Shown piece by piece: positions 1-8,334 of a DNA stretch of 40,069 nt. Source of the stretch: Cellvibrionales bacterium (GTDB lineage: Bacteria > Pseudomonadota > Gammaproteobacteria > Pseudomonadales > JAHEGP01); contig JAHEGP010000003.1 of the NCBI GenBank assembly GCA_024645065.1, forward strand, positions 1-40,069, read 5' to 3'. Each line of letters opens with the position of its first letter. Position 1 is the first letter of the stretch. Under the pieces are notes generated by a model. The model did not search any database. It was not told the DNA's origin and saw only the letters and a list, made by a program, of their open reading frames with translations. Made by a program: the position numbers and the translations under genes.

Positions 1-2
1 CC

Positions 3-128
3 CTCTCGAACCAGGAATATATCGGTAATCCCCATGCCGACAACAATATTGAAGCTCCGGGGTGGAATCATGAGATTTCCGTCAAAATCGACAGCGATGG
101 AACAAAAACACCGCTCTTTTCGGGGTAG
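3..128 (+). CDS. C-terminal end of an unidentified protein (5' end outside window)
   Basis: An open frame enters from the left edge and stops at TAG 126-128, giving 41 residues that end in TKTPLFSG. It is too short to be in the ORF track. Composition (Asn, His and Asp rich, with the stretch GWNHEISVKIDSDG) looks like a folded C-terminus rather than random translation, but I do not recognise the family. It is convergent with the TonB receptor gene, 68 bases away. The function is unknown. It could also be a chance open frame, because 41 codons is little evidence. Confidence 0.4.
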   Translation, partial: LSNQEYIGNPHADNNIEAPGWNHEISVKIDSDGTKTPLFSG

Positions 129-196
129 AGTTTTTCGAAGGGTCTCTACAGGCCACCGGGGGCGATAGCTTGAGAACAGCGCAATTGGCTCGCTAA

Positions 197-2308
197 TCAG
201 AACTCGAGGCTCAGCCCAAGCTCCAGTCCCCGCCCGGGCTCAGGAGCAAAATCACGCAGGTAGGATGTACTGCTGCGTATCTCGGCGTTACCCAGGTTAT
301 TGCCCTTTAAAAAGATCTGCCAAGTCGAGCTGGGCAGGTTTACGCTGTAGAAAAGGCCGGCATCAACGCGGGTATAAGCCGCGGTCGGGGTTTCGTTAGC
401 GCCGGGCTTATCCTGCTCGAAACCGTGATGGACCCTGACAAAACCCGACCAATTGTGCAGGTCGATATTAAACTGCGCGCCGAGTCGAGCCGGTGGCATT
501 CGCGGCACATCTTCGTCGCTGTCTTGCAGCGTGGCTCGAGTATAGTCGCCAAAGAAGTCCAGTGAGAACTCACCCTCGGAATCTTTCCAGAGCGGCACAC
601 TTAACTCGGCCTCGATCCCTCGAAACAACGCTGCTTGTTGGGTATACAGCAGAACGGGCGGGCCCTCGTCCGCCACTTCGGGGGCGCAAACCACGGCTCC
701 CGAACATTCCCCCGGGTTGTAAATCAGCCCGGTGTTTTCCAGGTAAATATAATCGCTGAAATTATTGTAAAACAGGTTAACGTTGGCGCTGTAGCGCTCG
801 CCAAAATGGGTCCAGCCCAGCTCAAGGTTGTTTGAGGTTTCACTGTCCAGCTCGGGGTCGCCAATCTCCACCGCAGCCGTTGCGGCATGCTCAACCAGCT
901 CATCGCCGCCCAGATTAACGACATTCGAATACAACTCCTCAGCGTAGGGTGCCCGCTGCGACGCAGACAAAGCCAGTGTCAGGTTGTTGTGTTCGTTGAT
1001 CGACCATATAGCACCGGCCGAAACACTCCAGGTGGCAAAAGACCTTTGCTCCAGGCTTTTATCGTCGGGGTCAACCTGCTGGTATTCACCGCGCAAGCCC
1101 AGCTCAAGGGTCCAGTTGTCAAAGTGCCTATCCTCCAGCAGGAATAGACCGATGTTGCGGGTTACCGATTCCGGTACAAACACCTCCTCTCCGGCGGCGG
1201 CAAAGTCCCTGGTGCTGGCATCAATACCAAAGGCTCCGTGCCAGCCAGCCAGCGAATGGTGCACCGCCTCCCAGCGCAATACCCAGGCGTCATTGTCAAA
1301 GGTAGTACCGACTTCCCGGCCTTCGAGCTCGCTATGCGTATAGCGAGTGTTTGCCAGTTGCAGCCGATTGACCTCCAGCCATGGCAGCGGATGGTATATC
1401 TCAGACTTCAGGTCGAAGCGCTGCTGCTCCATATCAATGCGGATATCTGGTTCGGCGTGGAATTCTCCGCCGTCTTCACCATCCTCATGCTCATGCCCGG
1501 CGTGGGCACCTTGCGGAATCCCGTAATTATCTTTCAACTGGCTGGCACTGATGCCCACATAGCCCCAGTCCTGAACCCAGGAAGTGCCGGCAGTAATACT
1601 ACTGTTATGGCCATTGGAATTGCCGATATAGCCGTCGGTATTATCCTCCGGCATTTCACCATCGATTTTGATCGCTTCACCGGGTATCGAGACATCATCA
1701 TTTTCACCGTAGAGACCATCCAGGTGAAAAGCCATTGACCCTGCCCCGGCATCCAGCTTGAACATCGTGACATTGCCATCGTCAACAGTATTGTGGCGCC
1801 AGGCAATGCCACCCCAGGGCGCCTCCGGAACAGTGTCGGGGATGCGCCCATCGATAACGTTGACCACTCCCCCGATCGCCCCGTTGCCGTAAAGCAACGA
1901 TGCCGGACCCTTGATCACTTCAATTCGCTCCGCCAGGAATGGCTCGGCGGCATTCGCGTGGTCGGGACTAAGGGTGGATACGTCCTGTATCGCCAGACCG
2001 TTTTGCAGCACTAGTACACGCGGCCCGGTTTGACCTCGGATGACAGGCTTACCGACCCCTGGGCCGAAGGACGTGCTGCTGACCCCCGGTTCGAAGGACA
2101 GGGTTTCCCCCAGGCTGGAGCTGACCACGTTACGCAAATCGTCTCCAGCCAGAGTTATCACCGGCATTGCCGTCTCGGCTTCTGATTTGTGCAGTGGTGC
2201 AGTCACCACAACATGCTCTATTTCGGTTTCATTGGGTTCGAGCGCGACCACACCTGTGGCGCACGCAATCGAAGCCCCGGCGGCGACAGCCCCGCGTAGA
2301 TAGTTCAT
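197..2308 (-). CDS. TonB-dependent outer-membrane receptor, ZnuD-like (zinc or copper uptake)
   Basis: 703-residue TonB-dependent receptor. A short signal-like N-terminus (MNYLRGAVAAGASIACATG) is followed by a TonB-box-like stretch (EIEHVVVTAP), a plug domain (about residues 45-160, with ERIEVIKGPASLLYGNGAIG) and a 22-strand-type barrel ending in a terminal Phe (LGLSLEF), as outer-membrane barrels do. A His/Asp/Glu-rich loop from about residue 269 (HAGHEHEDGEDGG) resembles the metal-capturing loops of the zinc receptor ZnuD. The start has a clear AGGAG 8 bases upstream. It lies 59 bases downstream of a small exported His/Cys protein gene, probably co-transcribed, and near a divergent copper ATPase. 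Zinc is the first guess for the substrate and copper is possible. No Zur-type box was recognised. Confidence 0.9.
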   Translation of the reverse strand: MNYLRGAVAAGASIACATGVVALEPNETEIEHVVVTAPLHKSEAETAMPVITLAGDDLRNVVSSSLGETLSFEPGVSSTSFGPGVGKPVIRGQTGPRVLVLQNGLAIQDVSTLSPDHANAAEPFLAERIEVIKGPASLLYGNGAIGGVVNVIDGRIPDTVPEAPWGGIAWRHNTVDDGNVTMFKLDAGAGSMAFHLDGLYGENDDVSIPGEAIKIDGEMPEDNTDGYIGNSNGHNSSITAGTSWVQDWGYVGISASQLKDNYGIPQGAHAGHEHEDGEDGGEFHAEPDIRIDMEQQRFDLKSEIYHPLPWLEVNRLQLANTRYTHSELEGREVGTTFDNDAWVLRWEAVHHSLAGWHGAFGIDASTRDFAAAGEEVFVPESVTRNIGLFLLEDRHFDNWTLELGLRGEYQQVDPDDKSLEQRSFATWSVSAGAIWSINEHNNLTLALSASQRAPYAEELYSNVVNLGGDELVEHAATAAVEIGDPELDSETSNNLELGWTHFGERYSANVNLFYNNFSDYIYLENTGLIYNPGECSGAVVCAPEVADEGPPVLLYTQQAALFRGIEAELSVPLWKDSEGEFSLDFFGDYTRATLQDSDEDVPRMPPARLGAQFNIDLHNWSGFVRVHHGFEQDKPGANETPTAAYTRVDAGLFYSVNLPSSTWQIFLKGNNLGNAEIRSSTSYLRDFAPEPGRGLELGLSLEF

Positions 2309-2367
2309 TGCCTTGCTCCTGTAAAAAAGCTGGTGAAATCAAGAGTGAGATACTGCTTGAATACTGC

Positions 2368-2649
2368 TCAGGAGACTGCGGGTGGGGCCCTGCCATAAAA
2401 ACAGGGATAATGGCCGATAAAGACACAATTGGTAACGCTGGCGGCTAACACTTCGCCACAGTTTAAAGGGGGCGAACCGAGTTCGGTCGCTGCCACAGCC
2501 GGGTTATGGTCGACCTGGCAGTGAAAACACGTTGCGCTGTCGCTGTCGCTATGCAGGTGCACGGTTCCCTGCAGGAAAGACATCGACAACAGGGCCATCA
2601 CCAGAATCAGGCAACGCGGCAATGCATGTGATGAGCGTGCAGTGGACAT
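2368..2649 (-). CDS. Small exported His/Cys-rich protein, DUF2946-like
   Basis: 93 residues from the internal ATG at 2649. The ORF-track start at 2715 would add 22 residues and would place the upstream dyad inside the gene. A hydrophobic N-terminal segment (CLILVMALLSMSFLQG) is followed by a metal-ligand-like stretch (HLHSDSDSATCFHCQVDH), and the C-terminus has an APPA-type end (GRAPPA). From memory, short proteins of this build (DUF2946-like) sit next to metal-related TonB receptors and transporters. The order here (small protein, then receptor, same strand, 59-base gap) suggests an operon and a periplasmic metal-binding role. The family assignment is from memory and the start is uncertain: neither candidate has a strong ribosome-binding site. 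Confidence 0.6.
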   Translation of the reverse strand: MSTARSSHALPRCLILVMALLSMSFLQGTVHLHSDSDSATCFHCQVDHNPAVAATELGSPPLNCGEVLAASVTNCVFIGHYPCFYGRAPPAVS

Positions 2650-2672
2650 GAGGTACCAGAGAGGGTTACAGG

Positions 2673-2691
2673 ATTTGGACAGATTCCAAAT
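2673..2691. promoter_or_regulatory. 19-bp dyad between the metal-receptor operon and copA (candidate operator)
   Basis: Perfect inverted repeat ATTTGGA-N5-TCCAAAT in the divergent intergenic region, 24 bases upstream of the small exported protein's start and 87 bases upstream of copA. The octamer CAGTGGAC also occurs twice in direct orientation (2640-2647 and 2694-2701) around it. The symmetry and position fit an operator for a dimeric regulator. I do not recognise it as a Zur, Fur or CueR box, so the cognate regulator is unknown. Confidence 0.4.
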
Positions 2692-2720
2692 ACCAGTGGA
2701 CGACCTCGACCGCATCGCCC

Positions 2721-2749
2721 TTGTTCACCCGATTACAATCCGCTAGATT
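2721..2749 (+). promoter_or_regulatory. Candidate sigma70 promoter of copA
   Basis: TTGTTC (2721-2726) and TAGATT (2744-2749) are separated by exactly 17 bases, about 30 bases upstream of the copA ATG. Copper ATPase promoters controlled by CueR/MerR-type activators usually have a longer 19-20 bp spacer, so this ordinary spacing argues against that mode of control if the promoter is real. Confidence 0.35.
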
Positions 2750-2777
2750 CTAAACCAACTCCAACAAAGGTGTCACG

Positions 2778-5207
2778 ATGAAAAAGCCCTTCCCGCAAGC
2801 TGCTGTGGAGTTGGATCTGGACATTGAAGGAATGAGCTGCGGCGCCTGTGCAGCGAAAATCCAGCGCCAGGTTAGCAGGCTGCCGGAGGTTGAACAGGTC
2901 AGCGTCAACTTTGCCGATGGCTCGCTTCACGCCCGCGCCAAACGTGACGTAACTGACAGCGTCATAAAACTGGTCGAGAGTCTGGGTTACCGCGTTAGCG
3001 ACGTAGCCCTGCCGCTGGCCCTGGCGATAAGCGGCATGCACTGCAGCAACTGCGCCAGCAAAATCCAGCAACAGCTCAGCCAACTACCCGGGGTTGAGAA
3101 GGTTGAAGTAAGCTATGCTGCCGGGTCGCTGCGGGCGCTGGCAAAACCAAGCCAACTACCCGCCATCCAGGCGCTCATCGAATCGCTGGGATACCAGAGC
3201 TTCGAGTCCAGTGCTGCGCGCAAGCAATCCGCCTACGAACACCGAAGACAATTGCTTCTGGCTGAAGAGAAACAGTTGCTGCAGATGTTCATCATCGGGC
3301 TGGCCTGCAGCATGCCCCTCGTTGTGAACATGGTGCTGATGCTGACGGGCGGGCCCCAGCTGCCCCGTTGGCTTGAGTTTGCCCTGGCGACCCCGGTCCA
3401 ACTGGTGCTGGGCCAGCATTTCTATCGCGGGGCATGGCGGGCGCTCAGGGCTGGTTACGCCAATATGGACGTGCTGGTCGCGCTGGGAACCAGCACGGCA
3501 TATCTGTTGAGCCTCTACAACTGGCTGTTCACCACCAGCGGGCATTTGTATTTTGAATCCGCGGCGGTTGTGCTGACCCTGGTTTTCCTCGGCAAGTGGC
3601 TGGAGAGTCGCACCAGGCGGCGCACCAGCTCGGCGGTAGAAAGCCTTATCCAATTGACCCCCAAGCGGGCAACGGTCGTGCGGGGCGGAGAAAGCTTGAG
3701 CGTGAACGTCGAGCAATTGGCGGTCGGCGATACTATCAGGATCAGTCCCGGGGAAAAGGTTGCCGCCGACTGCCTGGTCATTGCCGGCCAGAGTGAGCTC
3801 GACGAATCGCTGCTAACCGGCGAGAGCCAGCCGGTGCATCGTGCTGCTGGCGACAAGCTGGTAGCCGGAGCGATCAACGGCAGCGGTGCCCTCGAAGCCC
3901 GTGTCATAGCCACGGGAGACAATTCAAGCCTGGGTAAAATCATCCAGTGGGTTGAACACGCACAGGCGAGTAAGGCGCCCATACAGCGCCTGGTCGATCG
4001 GGTATCCCTTTACTTCGTGCCCACTGTTATTGTGATCGCCCTCGTCACACTGCTGTGCTGGGGTAGTCTGGCGGGTGACTGGAGCAAAGGCTTTCTGAGT
4101 GCCGCAGCAGTGCTGGTAATCGCCTGTCCCTGCGCATTGGGGTTGGCGACACCCGCGGCAATCATGGCCGGCAACGGTGTCGCCGCGGGACGCGGCATTC
4201 TGTTTCGCGACGTCGATGCACTGCAGCGGGCAGTTACGGTGGATGCGGTAATGTTTGACAAGACCGGCACCCTGACCGAAGGCAAACCGGCACTCGAGAA
4301 AATACACTACTTCGATCCGGATACGGACGCCACGCTGGCCCTTTTGTATGGGCTGCAACTTCACTCGGAGCACCCGCTGGCAACAGCCGTGGTCAACTAC
4401 GCCAAACAGCAACAGCTGCAAACGCTGCCCGTTGATGGAGTCAAGGCACTGGTCGGTCGCGGTGTCGAGGGTACTGCGGGGACACGGCGACTACTCGCCG
4501 GCAGCCAGCGCCTGCTGCAGGAACGCGGCATCGAGATTGAGCCACAGGCCAGGAACACCTACCGGCAGCTCAGTGCCGGTGGCGCCACCGTGGTATGGTT
4601 TTGCATCGATGAGCAGCCGGCCGCTGTTTACAGTATCACCGATCCCCTGCGCCCCTCTGCCGCTCGAGCCATCGAACTGCTGCGCCAGCGCGGCGTCGAG
4701 ATTCACATGTTGACGGGCGACCAACACTCGGTGGCGACCCGGGTGGCACAAGCACTGGGGCTGGAGAATTTTACCGCGGAGGCCAGGCCGGAGGACAAGG
4801 CCAGTAAGATCGCTGCCCTGCAGGACTGTGGCAAGCATGTCGCCATGGTGGGCGACGGTATCAACGATGCCCCGGCACTGGCCCGGGCAGATATTGGCAT
4901 CGCCATGGGCTCGGGCACCGATGTCGCCGCTGAGACAGCCGGAATCACCCTGCTGCGCAGCGACCCGCTGCTGGTGGCAGACAGCCTGGAAATCGCCGAT
5001 CGCACTTACACCAAAATAAAGCAGAATCTTTGGTGGGCCTTCCTTTTCAATAGCGCCGGTATTCCACTGGCCGCACTGGGAATGCTCAATCCGATGCTTG
5101 CCGGGGCTGCAATGGCGTTTTCCAGTGTGCTCGTGGTCAGCAACGCGCTGCTGTTGCAGCGCTGGCGGCCGCCCTCCACGGAACAGGCACCTGCGCCATC
5201 ACCTTAG
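2778..5207 (+). CDS. copA: Copper-translocating P1B-type ATPase (CopA)
   Basis: 809-residue inner-membrane pump that exports Cu(I) at the cost of ATP. It has two N-terminal heavy-metal-associated domains, GMSCGAC (residues 18-24) and GMHCSNC (86-92). Next come the actuator motif LLTGES, the transmembrane metal site CPC (ACPCALGLATP), the phosphorylation motif DKTGTLT, the HP dipeptide (SEHPLA) and GDGIND in the ATP-binding/hinge region. The last two helices carry the Asn and the MxxSS-like pattern (AFSSVLVVSNAL) of copper pumps. Helix 7 reads FLFN where Cu(I) ATPases usually have YN, a conservative Tyr to Phe change. The start has AAAGG upstream. Length is normal. It diverges from the metal-receptor operon and is probably induced by copper. 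Confidence 0.95.
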   Translation: MKKPFPQAAVELDLDIEGMSCGACAAKIQRQVSRLPEVEQVSVNFADGSLHARAKRDVTDSVIKLVESLGYRVSDVALPLALAISGMHCSNCASKIQQQLSQLPGVEKVEVSYAAGSLRALAKPSQLPAIQALIESLGYQSFESSAARKQSAYEHRRQLLLAEEKQLLQMFIIGLACSMPLVVNMVLMLTGGPQLPRWLEFALATPVQLVLGQHFYRGAWRALRAGYANMDVLVALGTSTAYLLSLYNWLFTTSGHLYFESAAVVLTLVFLGKWLESRTRRRTSSAVESLIQLTPKRATVVRGGESLSVNVEQLAVGDTIRISPGEKVAADCLVIAGQSELDESLLTGESQPVHRAAGDKLVAGAINGSGALEARVIATGDNSSLGKIIQWVEHAQASKAPIQRLVDRVSLYFVPTVIVIALVTLLCWGSLAGDWSKGFLSAAAVLVIACPCALGLATPAAIMAGNGVAAGRGILFRDVDALQRAVTVDAVMFDKTGTLTEGKPALEKIHYFDPDTDATLALLYGLQLHSEHPLATAVVNYAKQQQLQTLPVDGVKALVGRGVEGTAGTRRLLAGSQRLLQERGIEIEPQARNTYRQLSAGGATVVWFCIDEQPAAVYSITDPLRPSAARAIELLRQRGVEIHMLTGDQHSVATRVAQALGLENFTAEARPEDKASKIAALQDCGKHVAMVGDGINDAPALARADIGIAMGSGTDVAAETAGITLLRSDPLLVADSLEIADRTYTKIKQNLWWAFLFNSAGIPLAALGMLNPMLAGAAMAFSSVLVVSNALLLQRWRPPSTEQAPAPSP

Positions 5208-5290
5208 CTGTAATCGACAGCAAGCCGGCAGCAAGGCCTCCGACCTCCGGGTAAATCGATGGGCCGGAGATTCATGGAATTTCAACAGCC

Positions 5291-6352
5291 CTAGTAGGTC
5301 CACTCCAACGATGTGATGATACCGTAATCAGTGCCACTGGCACTGTCGTCGCCATCGCTTGACTCGGGAGGCTGATTATCGGTGCTGGAGTAAACTGTAA
5401 TGACCCAGTTGAGGTCCGGGATGATCTCCCAGCGAATCTTGCCGTCCAGGGTGGTACGAATCCGCCCTCCTTCGGTCAGGCTGGGAAACACCGTGAACTG
5501 GATAGACACATCGGCTTTGGGCGTGTTGAACTTGAAGAAGTCGTAGCCAATCCCTGCGAATATCTCCAGTGAGGTACGTTTTTCCCGGTCGACGGAGAAA
5601 TAGGTTTCGTTGTTCAGGGCCAATCCCGCCGCGGTCGCCAGAATCGTGCGATTGGTATTCACAAAGTGATAAGACCCACCTGCCAGCAACAGCCCTCGCA
5701 GCTTCAAATCCAGCTCGGTATTTTGCTCGAACTCGGCCTTGGAAAGCGATGTCCAATTCGAGCCCAGATAGCCCTCGTGGGTGAAACTGCCGACATAGCG
5801 TTCGGTCGCGGGCTCTGAATTACGACTGGAAACCAGTGCACTGATATCAATGCCATAGGTGTGGATGGCGGAGCGGTAGGTTCCGCTCGAGGCGAAGTTG
5901 AGCTGTATATCGTCGTTTGCCTTTTTAAAGCTGAAGCCCAGGCTGACCGCGCCGCTCATACGAGCCCAAAAAGTATCCTCTACCGCCGCAATGCTAACTA
6001 CCGTGCTCTGTTTGAGCTGCACACTCCGACCCTCAGCTTCGATCTCGAGCCTGGCGCCGTCCGCTGTCGTGCGCAGCGCACCAAACGCCAGTATTCCACT
6101 TGCCGTCTCGACAAAGAAATGCTTATTCGACTGCACCGTCGCGATGTCCAGCCATTCGATGTAAAGCGTACCGGCACTGTCGGTCTTGACTCTCAAAAGC
6201 CCCCGCTCGAGCTCCTTGATCTCACAGGTGATGCGATCGCCATTCACCAGCGTGATAACGTCGGTCTTTTGCGCCATCGCCGGCACGGGGCGCAGTGCCA
6301 GCAAAACTGCCAGCACAATTTGAAGTCCCAACCTGGCGAAACGACTCAACAT
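5291..6352 (-). CDS. DUF481 family outer-membrane beta-barrel protein
   Basis: 353 residues from the ATG at 6352, which has GGAG upstream and is followed directly by a signal peptide (MLSRFARLGLQIVLAVLLAL...AMAQ). The track's longer start adds 24 residues before the signal and is unlikely. After cleavage, a small soluble module begins with DVITLVNGDRITCEIKEL, the usual opening of DUF481 proteins. The rest alternates polar and hydrophobic residues, as in a barrel, and ends in an aromatic residue (SLEWTY). DUF481 proteins are salt-induced or otherwise unassigned outer-membrane proteins. It is convergent with copA, with no clear functional link. Confidence 0.85.
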   Translation of the reverse strand: MLSRFARLGLQIVLAVLLALRPVPAMAQKTDVITLVNGDRITCEIKELERGLLRVKTDSAGTLYIEWLDIATVQSNKHFFVETASGILAFGALRTTADGARLEIEAEGRSVQLKQSTVVSIAAVEDTFWARMSGAVSLGFSFKKANDDIQLNFASSGTYRSAIHTYGIDISALVSSRNSEPATERYVGSFTHEGYLGSNWTSLSKAEFEQNTELDLKLRGLLLAGGSYHFVNTNRTILATAAGLALNNETYFSVDREKRTSLEIFAGIGYDFFKFNTPKADVSIQFTVFPSLTEGGRIRTTLDGKIRWEIIPDLNWVITVYSSTDNQPPESSDGDDSASGTDYGIITSLEWTY

Positions 6353-6655
6353 CCAGTCTCCATCTTCGACGAGCTGCGCTGCGTTATTGGTTTCTATAGC
6401 TAGCGGCCCGAATGCCGCGCCCAAACGGAGGTATTTGTATCCTCGCAGGGGAAACCCCTGGCGACCATGGCAGGCAGCTCACCGTCCCGGAACGTGCTCA
6501 CGGTAGCTGCGACCTGGAATCGCACGCCGCCGATTATACGCTGCAAGCCGCGCCGGGTGGCAAGCGTTCGCTATCCCGCAAAGATTCACTCTGGCGGGAA
6601 CATGCACAGTATTATATCTTGTCGGTATAGACCGTCGCGATGCGGAGCCTGCACG
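6353..6655. other. Divergent intergenic region of about 300 bases; no gene seen
   Basis: This gap separates the DUF481 gene from the PPOX-like gene, so promoters for both should lie here. A compact GC hairpin, CAGGGG-AAA-CCCCTG, sits at 6446-6460 without a T-run, so it is not an intrinsic terminator. AT-rich TATTATATC at about 6611-6619 is a plausible -10 region for the PPOX gene, but no good -35 is visible. Track ORFs crossing this stretch have no coding signature. Confidence 0.4.
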
Positions 6656-7180
6656 ATGTCCTTTAGCAAATTGTCAGATAATCAATTCCTGTCGCTTGGC
6701 ACCTGGCGGAAAAACGGCAAGGTGGTGGACACAACTGTCTGGTTTGCCAAAGAAGGCAAGTATCTGCTGGTTTTTTCATCGGCGGACGCGGGCAAGGTGA
6801 AGCGCCTGCGAAATAGCAGCCGGGCCCGAGTGGCCCCCTGCACCGTTTCGGGAAAGCTATTGGGCGACTGGATCGACGTGAAGGCTGAAATCATTACCGA
6901 TGAGGCTGCCATGGAGCGCGCCTACACTGCCCTGCGCAATCGCTACGGCTGGAAAATGCTGGTCACTGATTTCTTTTCCCGGGTAGCGGGAAAAATGTCC
7001 AGGCGCGTGTTTATTCGAATCACTCCAGCAACGAAAAAGAAAAGCCAGCCCGGGGCCAAGACCAAAACCAAAACCAAAACCGGCAAAGCCAAACCGATAA
7101 CCAGAAAAGCGGCGCCCAGGAGAGCAAAAACCAGGCGCACCCCGCCCGGGCGAAGCAAAACGCCGCAAAAATCGGCCTGA
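6656..7180 (+). CDS. PPOX-class flavin/F420-dependent oxidoreductase-like protein with basic repeat tail
   Basis: 174 residues from the ATG at 6656, chosen because GGAG lies upstream and the family's usual beginning (MSFSKLSDNQFLSLGTWRKNG) starts there. Residues 1 to about 122 match the pyridoxamine 5'-phosphate oxidase-like split barrel (TVWFAKEGKYLLVFSSADAGKVKRLRNS), which binds FMN or F420 and acts on small cytosolic substrates. The final 50 or so residues are a low-complexity Lys/Thr/Arg/Pro tail (AKTKTKTKTG and RKAAPRRAKTRRTPP) resembling histone-H1-like tails and partly encoded by an ACCAAA tandem repeat. The tail is not part of the fold and may bind nucleic acid (inference). The substrate is unknown. 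Confidence 0.8.
   Translation: MSFSKLSDNQFLSLGTWRKNGKVVDTTVWFAKEGKYLLVFSSADAGKVKRLRNSSRARVAPCTVSGKLLGDWIDVKAEIITDEAAMERAYTALRNRYGWKMLVTDFFSRVAGKMSRRVFIRITPATKKKSQPGAKTKTKTKTGKAKPITRKAAPRRAKTRRTPPGRSKTPQKSA
7061..7081 (+). repeat. ACCAAA hexanucleotide tandem repeat, 3.5 units
   Basis: ACCAAA is repeated three and a half times in frame inside the PPOX-like gene and encodes T-K-T-K-T-K-T. In-frame hexamers can expand or contract without frameshifting, so tail length may vary between strains. Confidence 0.9.
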
Positions 7181-7235
7181 GCTGGTATTGGCGGCCCGGC
7201 CTCCAATATAATCAAATGCGACAGGGGATCTCGAC

Positions 7236-7577
7236 ATGACTTGCTTGTTCTGCAACATCATCAGTGGCGACGTGCCAGCTGATATCGTCTACCAGGATGA
7301 TCGCATTATCGCTTTTCGTGACATCTCTCCCAAGGCTCCCAACCACGTACTGATCATCCCCAGGAAGCACATTCCGACTCTCAACGATGCACAAGCCGGC
7401 GATGCCGAACTGCTCGGGCATATCCTGCTAACCGCCGCGACATTGGCCGGGCAGCTTGGCTGCAAGGAGCAGGGTTACCGGGTCGTCATGAATTGTAATG
7501 CGGCCGCGGGCCAGACCGTATTCCATATTCACCTGCACTTGCTTTGCGGGCGCACCATGCACTGGCCCCCGGGTTGA
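7236..7577 (+). CDS. HIT-family purine nucleotide phosphoramidase (HinT-like)
   Basis: 113-residue histidine-triad protein of typical HinT length. It starts with the zinc/dimer-side motif CLFCNIISGDVP and has the family's PNHVLIIPRKHI segment. It ends with the catalytic His triad HIHLH, followed by GRTMHWPPG, the usual C-terminus of bacterial HinT. Such enzymes hydrolyse adenosine 5'-phosphoramidates, including adenylated lysine, in the cytoplasm. The gene ends 19 bases before cmoA on the same strand, so they may share a transcript, although no functional link is established. Confidence 0.92.
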   Translation: MTCLFCNIISGDVPADIVYQDDRIIAFRDISPKAPNHVLIIPRKHIPTLNDAQAGDAELLGHILLTAATLAGQLGCKEQGYRVVMNCNAAAGQTVFHIHLHLLCGRTMHWPPG

Positions 7578-7596
7578 CCCCCGACATCGTGTATCC

Positions 7597-8334
7597 GTGA
7601 ACAACACACCTTCCGTCACCGATACCCTGTTCGCCCAACCGCTAGAGCAATTGCAGCGATTTCGCTTCGACGAGCATGTCGCTCGGGTGTTCGCCGACAT
7701 GATCAGCCGCTCGGTGCCGGGTTACGACCTGACCCTGAGCATGATTGGAGTCCTGGCGGCGCACTTCGCCCAGGGAGACAGCCGCTGCTACGATCTCGGT
7801 TGTTCCCTTGGCGCGTCTACCCTGGCAATGCGCCACCGGGTACCCGCCAGTTGCCATCTGCTTGCCATCGATAACTCCATGGCGATGCTCGAACGCTGTC
7901 GGGATAACCTGCGGCGCGATAGTGGCGCGGCCCGGGTCGATATCATTTGCGCCGACATCCAGCAGGCCGTGATCAGCAACGCCTCGATGGTAACCCTCAA
8001 CTTCACCCTCCAATTCGTGCCCGCTGACCAGCGCCTGGATATGCTTCAGCGCATTCATTGCGGGCTCAGACCCGGTGGAGCACTGGTGCTGTCGGAAAAA
8101 ACCGCCCTGCCGGGGAAGTCCCAGCAACAGCTATTTGAGTCGCTGCACCATGATTTCAAACGCGAGATGGGCTACAGCGACCTTGAAGTAGCGCAAAAGC
8201 GGGCAGCGCTCGACCAGGTGCTGATACCGGATACCGCCGCAAGCCACATGGAGCGCCTGCACAAAGCCGGGTTCAAGGAGGTTTACACCTGGTTCCAGTG
8301 CCTCAATTTCGCCTCCTGGCTGGCGATCAAATGA
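7597..8334 (+). CDS. cmoA: Carboxy-S-adenosyl-L-methionine synthase CmoA
   Basis: 245 residues from GTG 7597. The track's earlier ATG would overlap the HIT gene and add unrelated residues, whereas VNNTPSVTDTLFAQP is where the family begins. It is a class I SAM fold with YDLGCSLGAST as the SAM-binding loop, LLAIDNSMAMLERC after strand 2, and the family segment FKREMGYSDLEVAQKRAAL. CmoA converts SAM and prephenate into carboxy-SAM, the donor used by CmoB in making 5-oxyacetyl-uridine at tRNA position 34. It overlaps cmoB by four bases (ATGA), so the pair is translationally coupled and produced together. Confidence 0.95.
   Translation: MNNTPSVTDTLFAQPLEQLQRFRFDEHVARVFADMISRSVPGYDLTLSMIGVLAAHFAQGDSRCYDLGCSLGASTLAMRHRVPASCHLLAIDNSMAMLERCRDNLRRDSGAARVDIICADIQQAVISNASMVTLNFTLQFVPADQRLDMLQRIHCGLRPGGALVLSEKTALPGKSQQQLFESLHHDFKREMGYSDLEVAQKRAALDQVLIPDTAASHMERLHKAGFKEVYTWFQCLNFASWLAIK

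Noticed and set aside
5245-5269. CTCCGG/CCGGAG inverted repeat between copA and the DUF481 gene
   Set aside because: A six-base stem with a 13-base loop and no T-run on either strand. It may be a weak transcript end, but is not supported.
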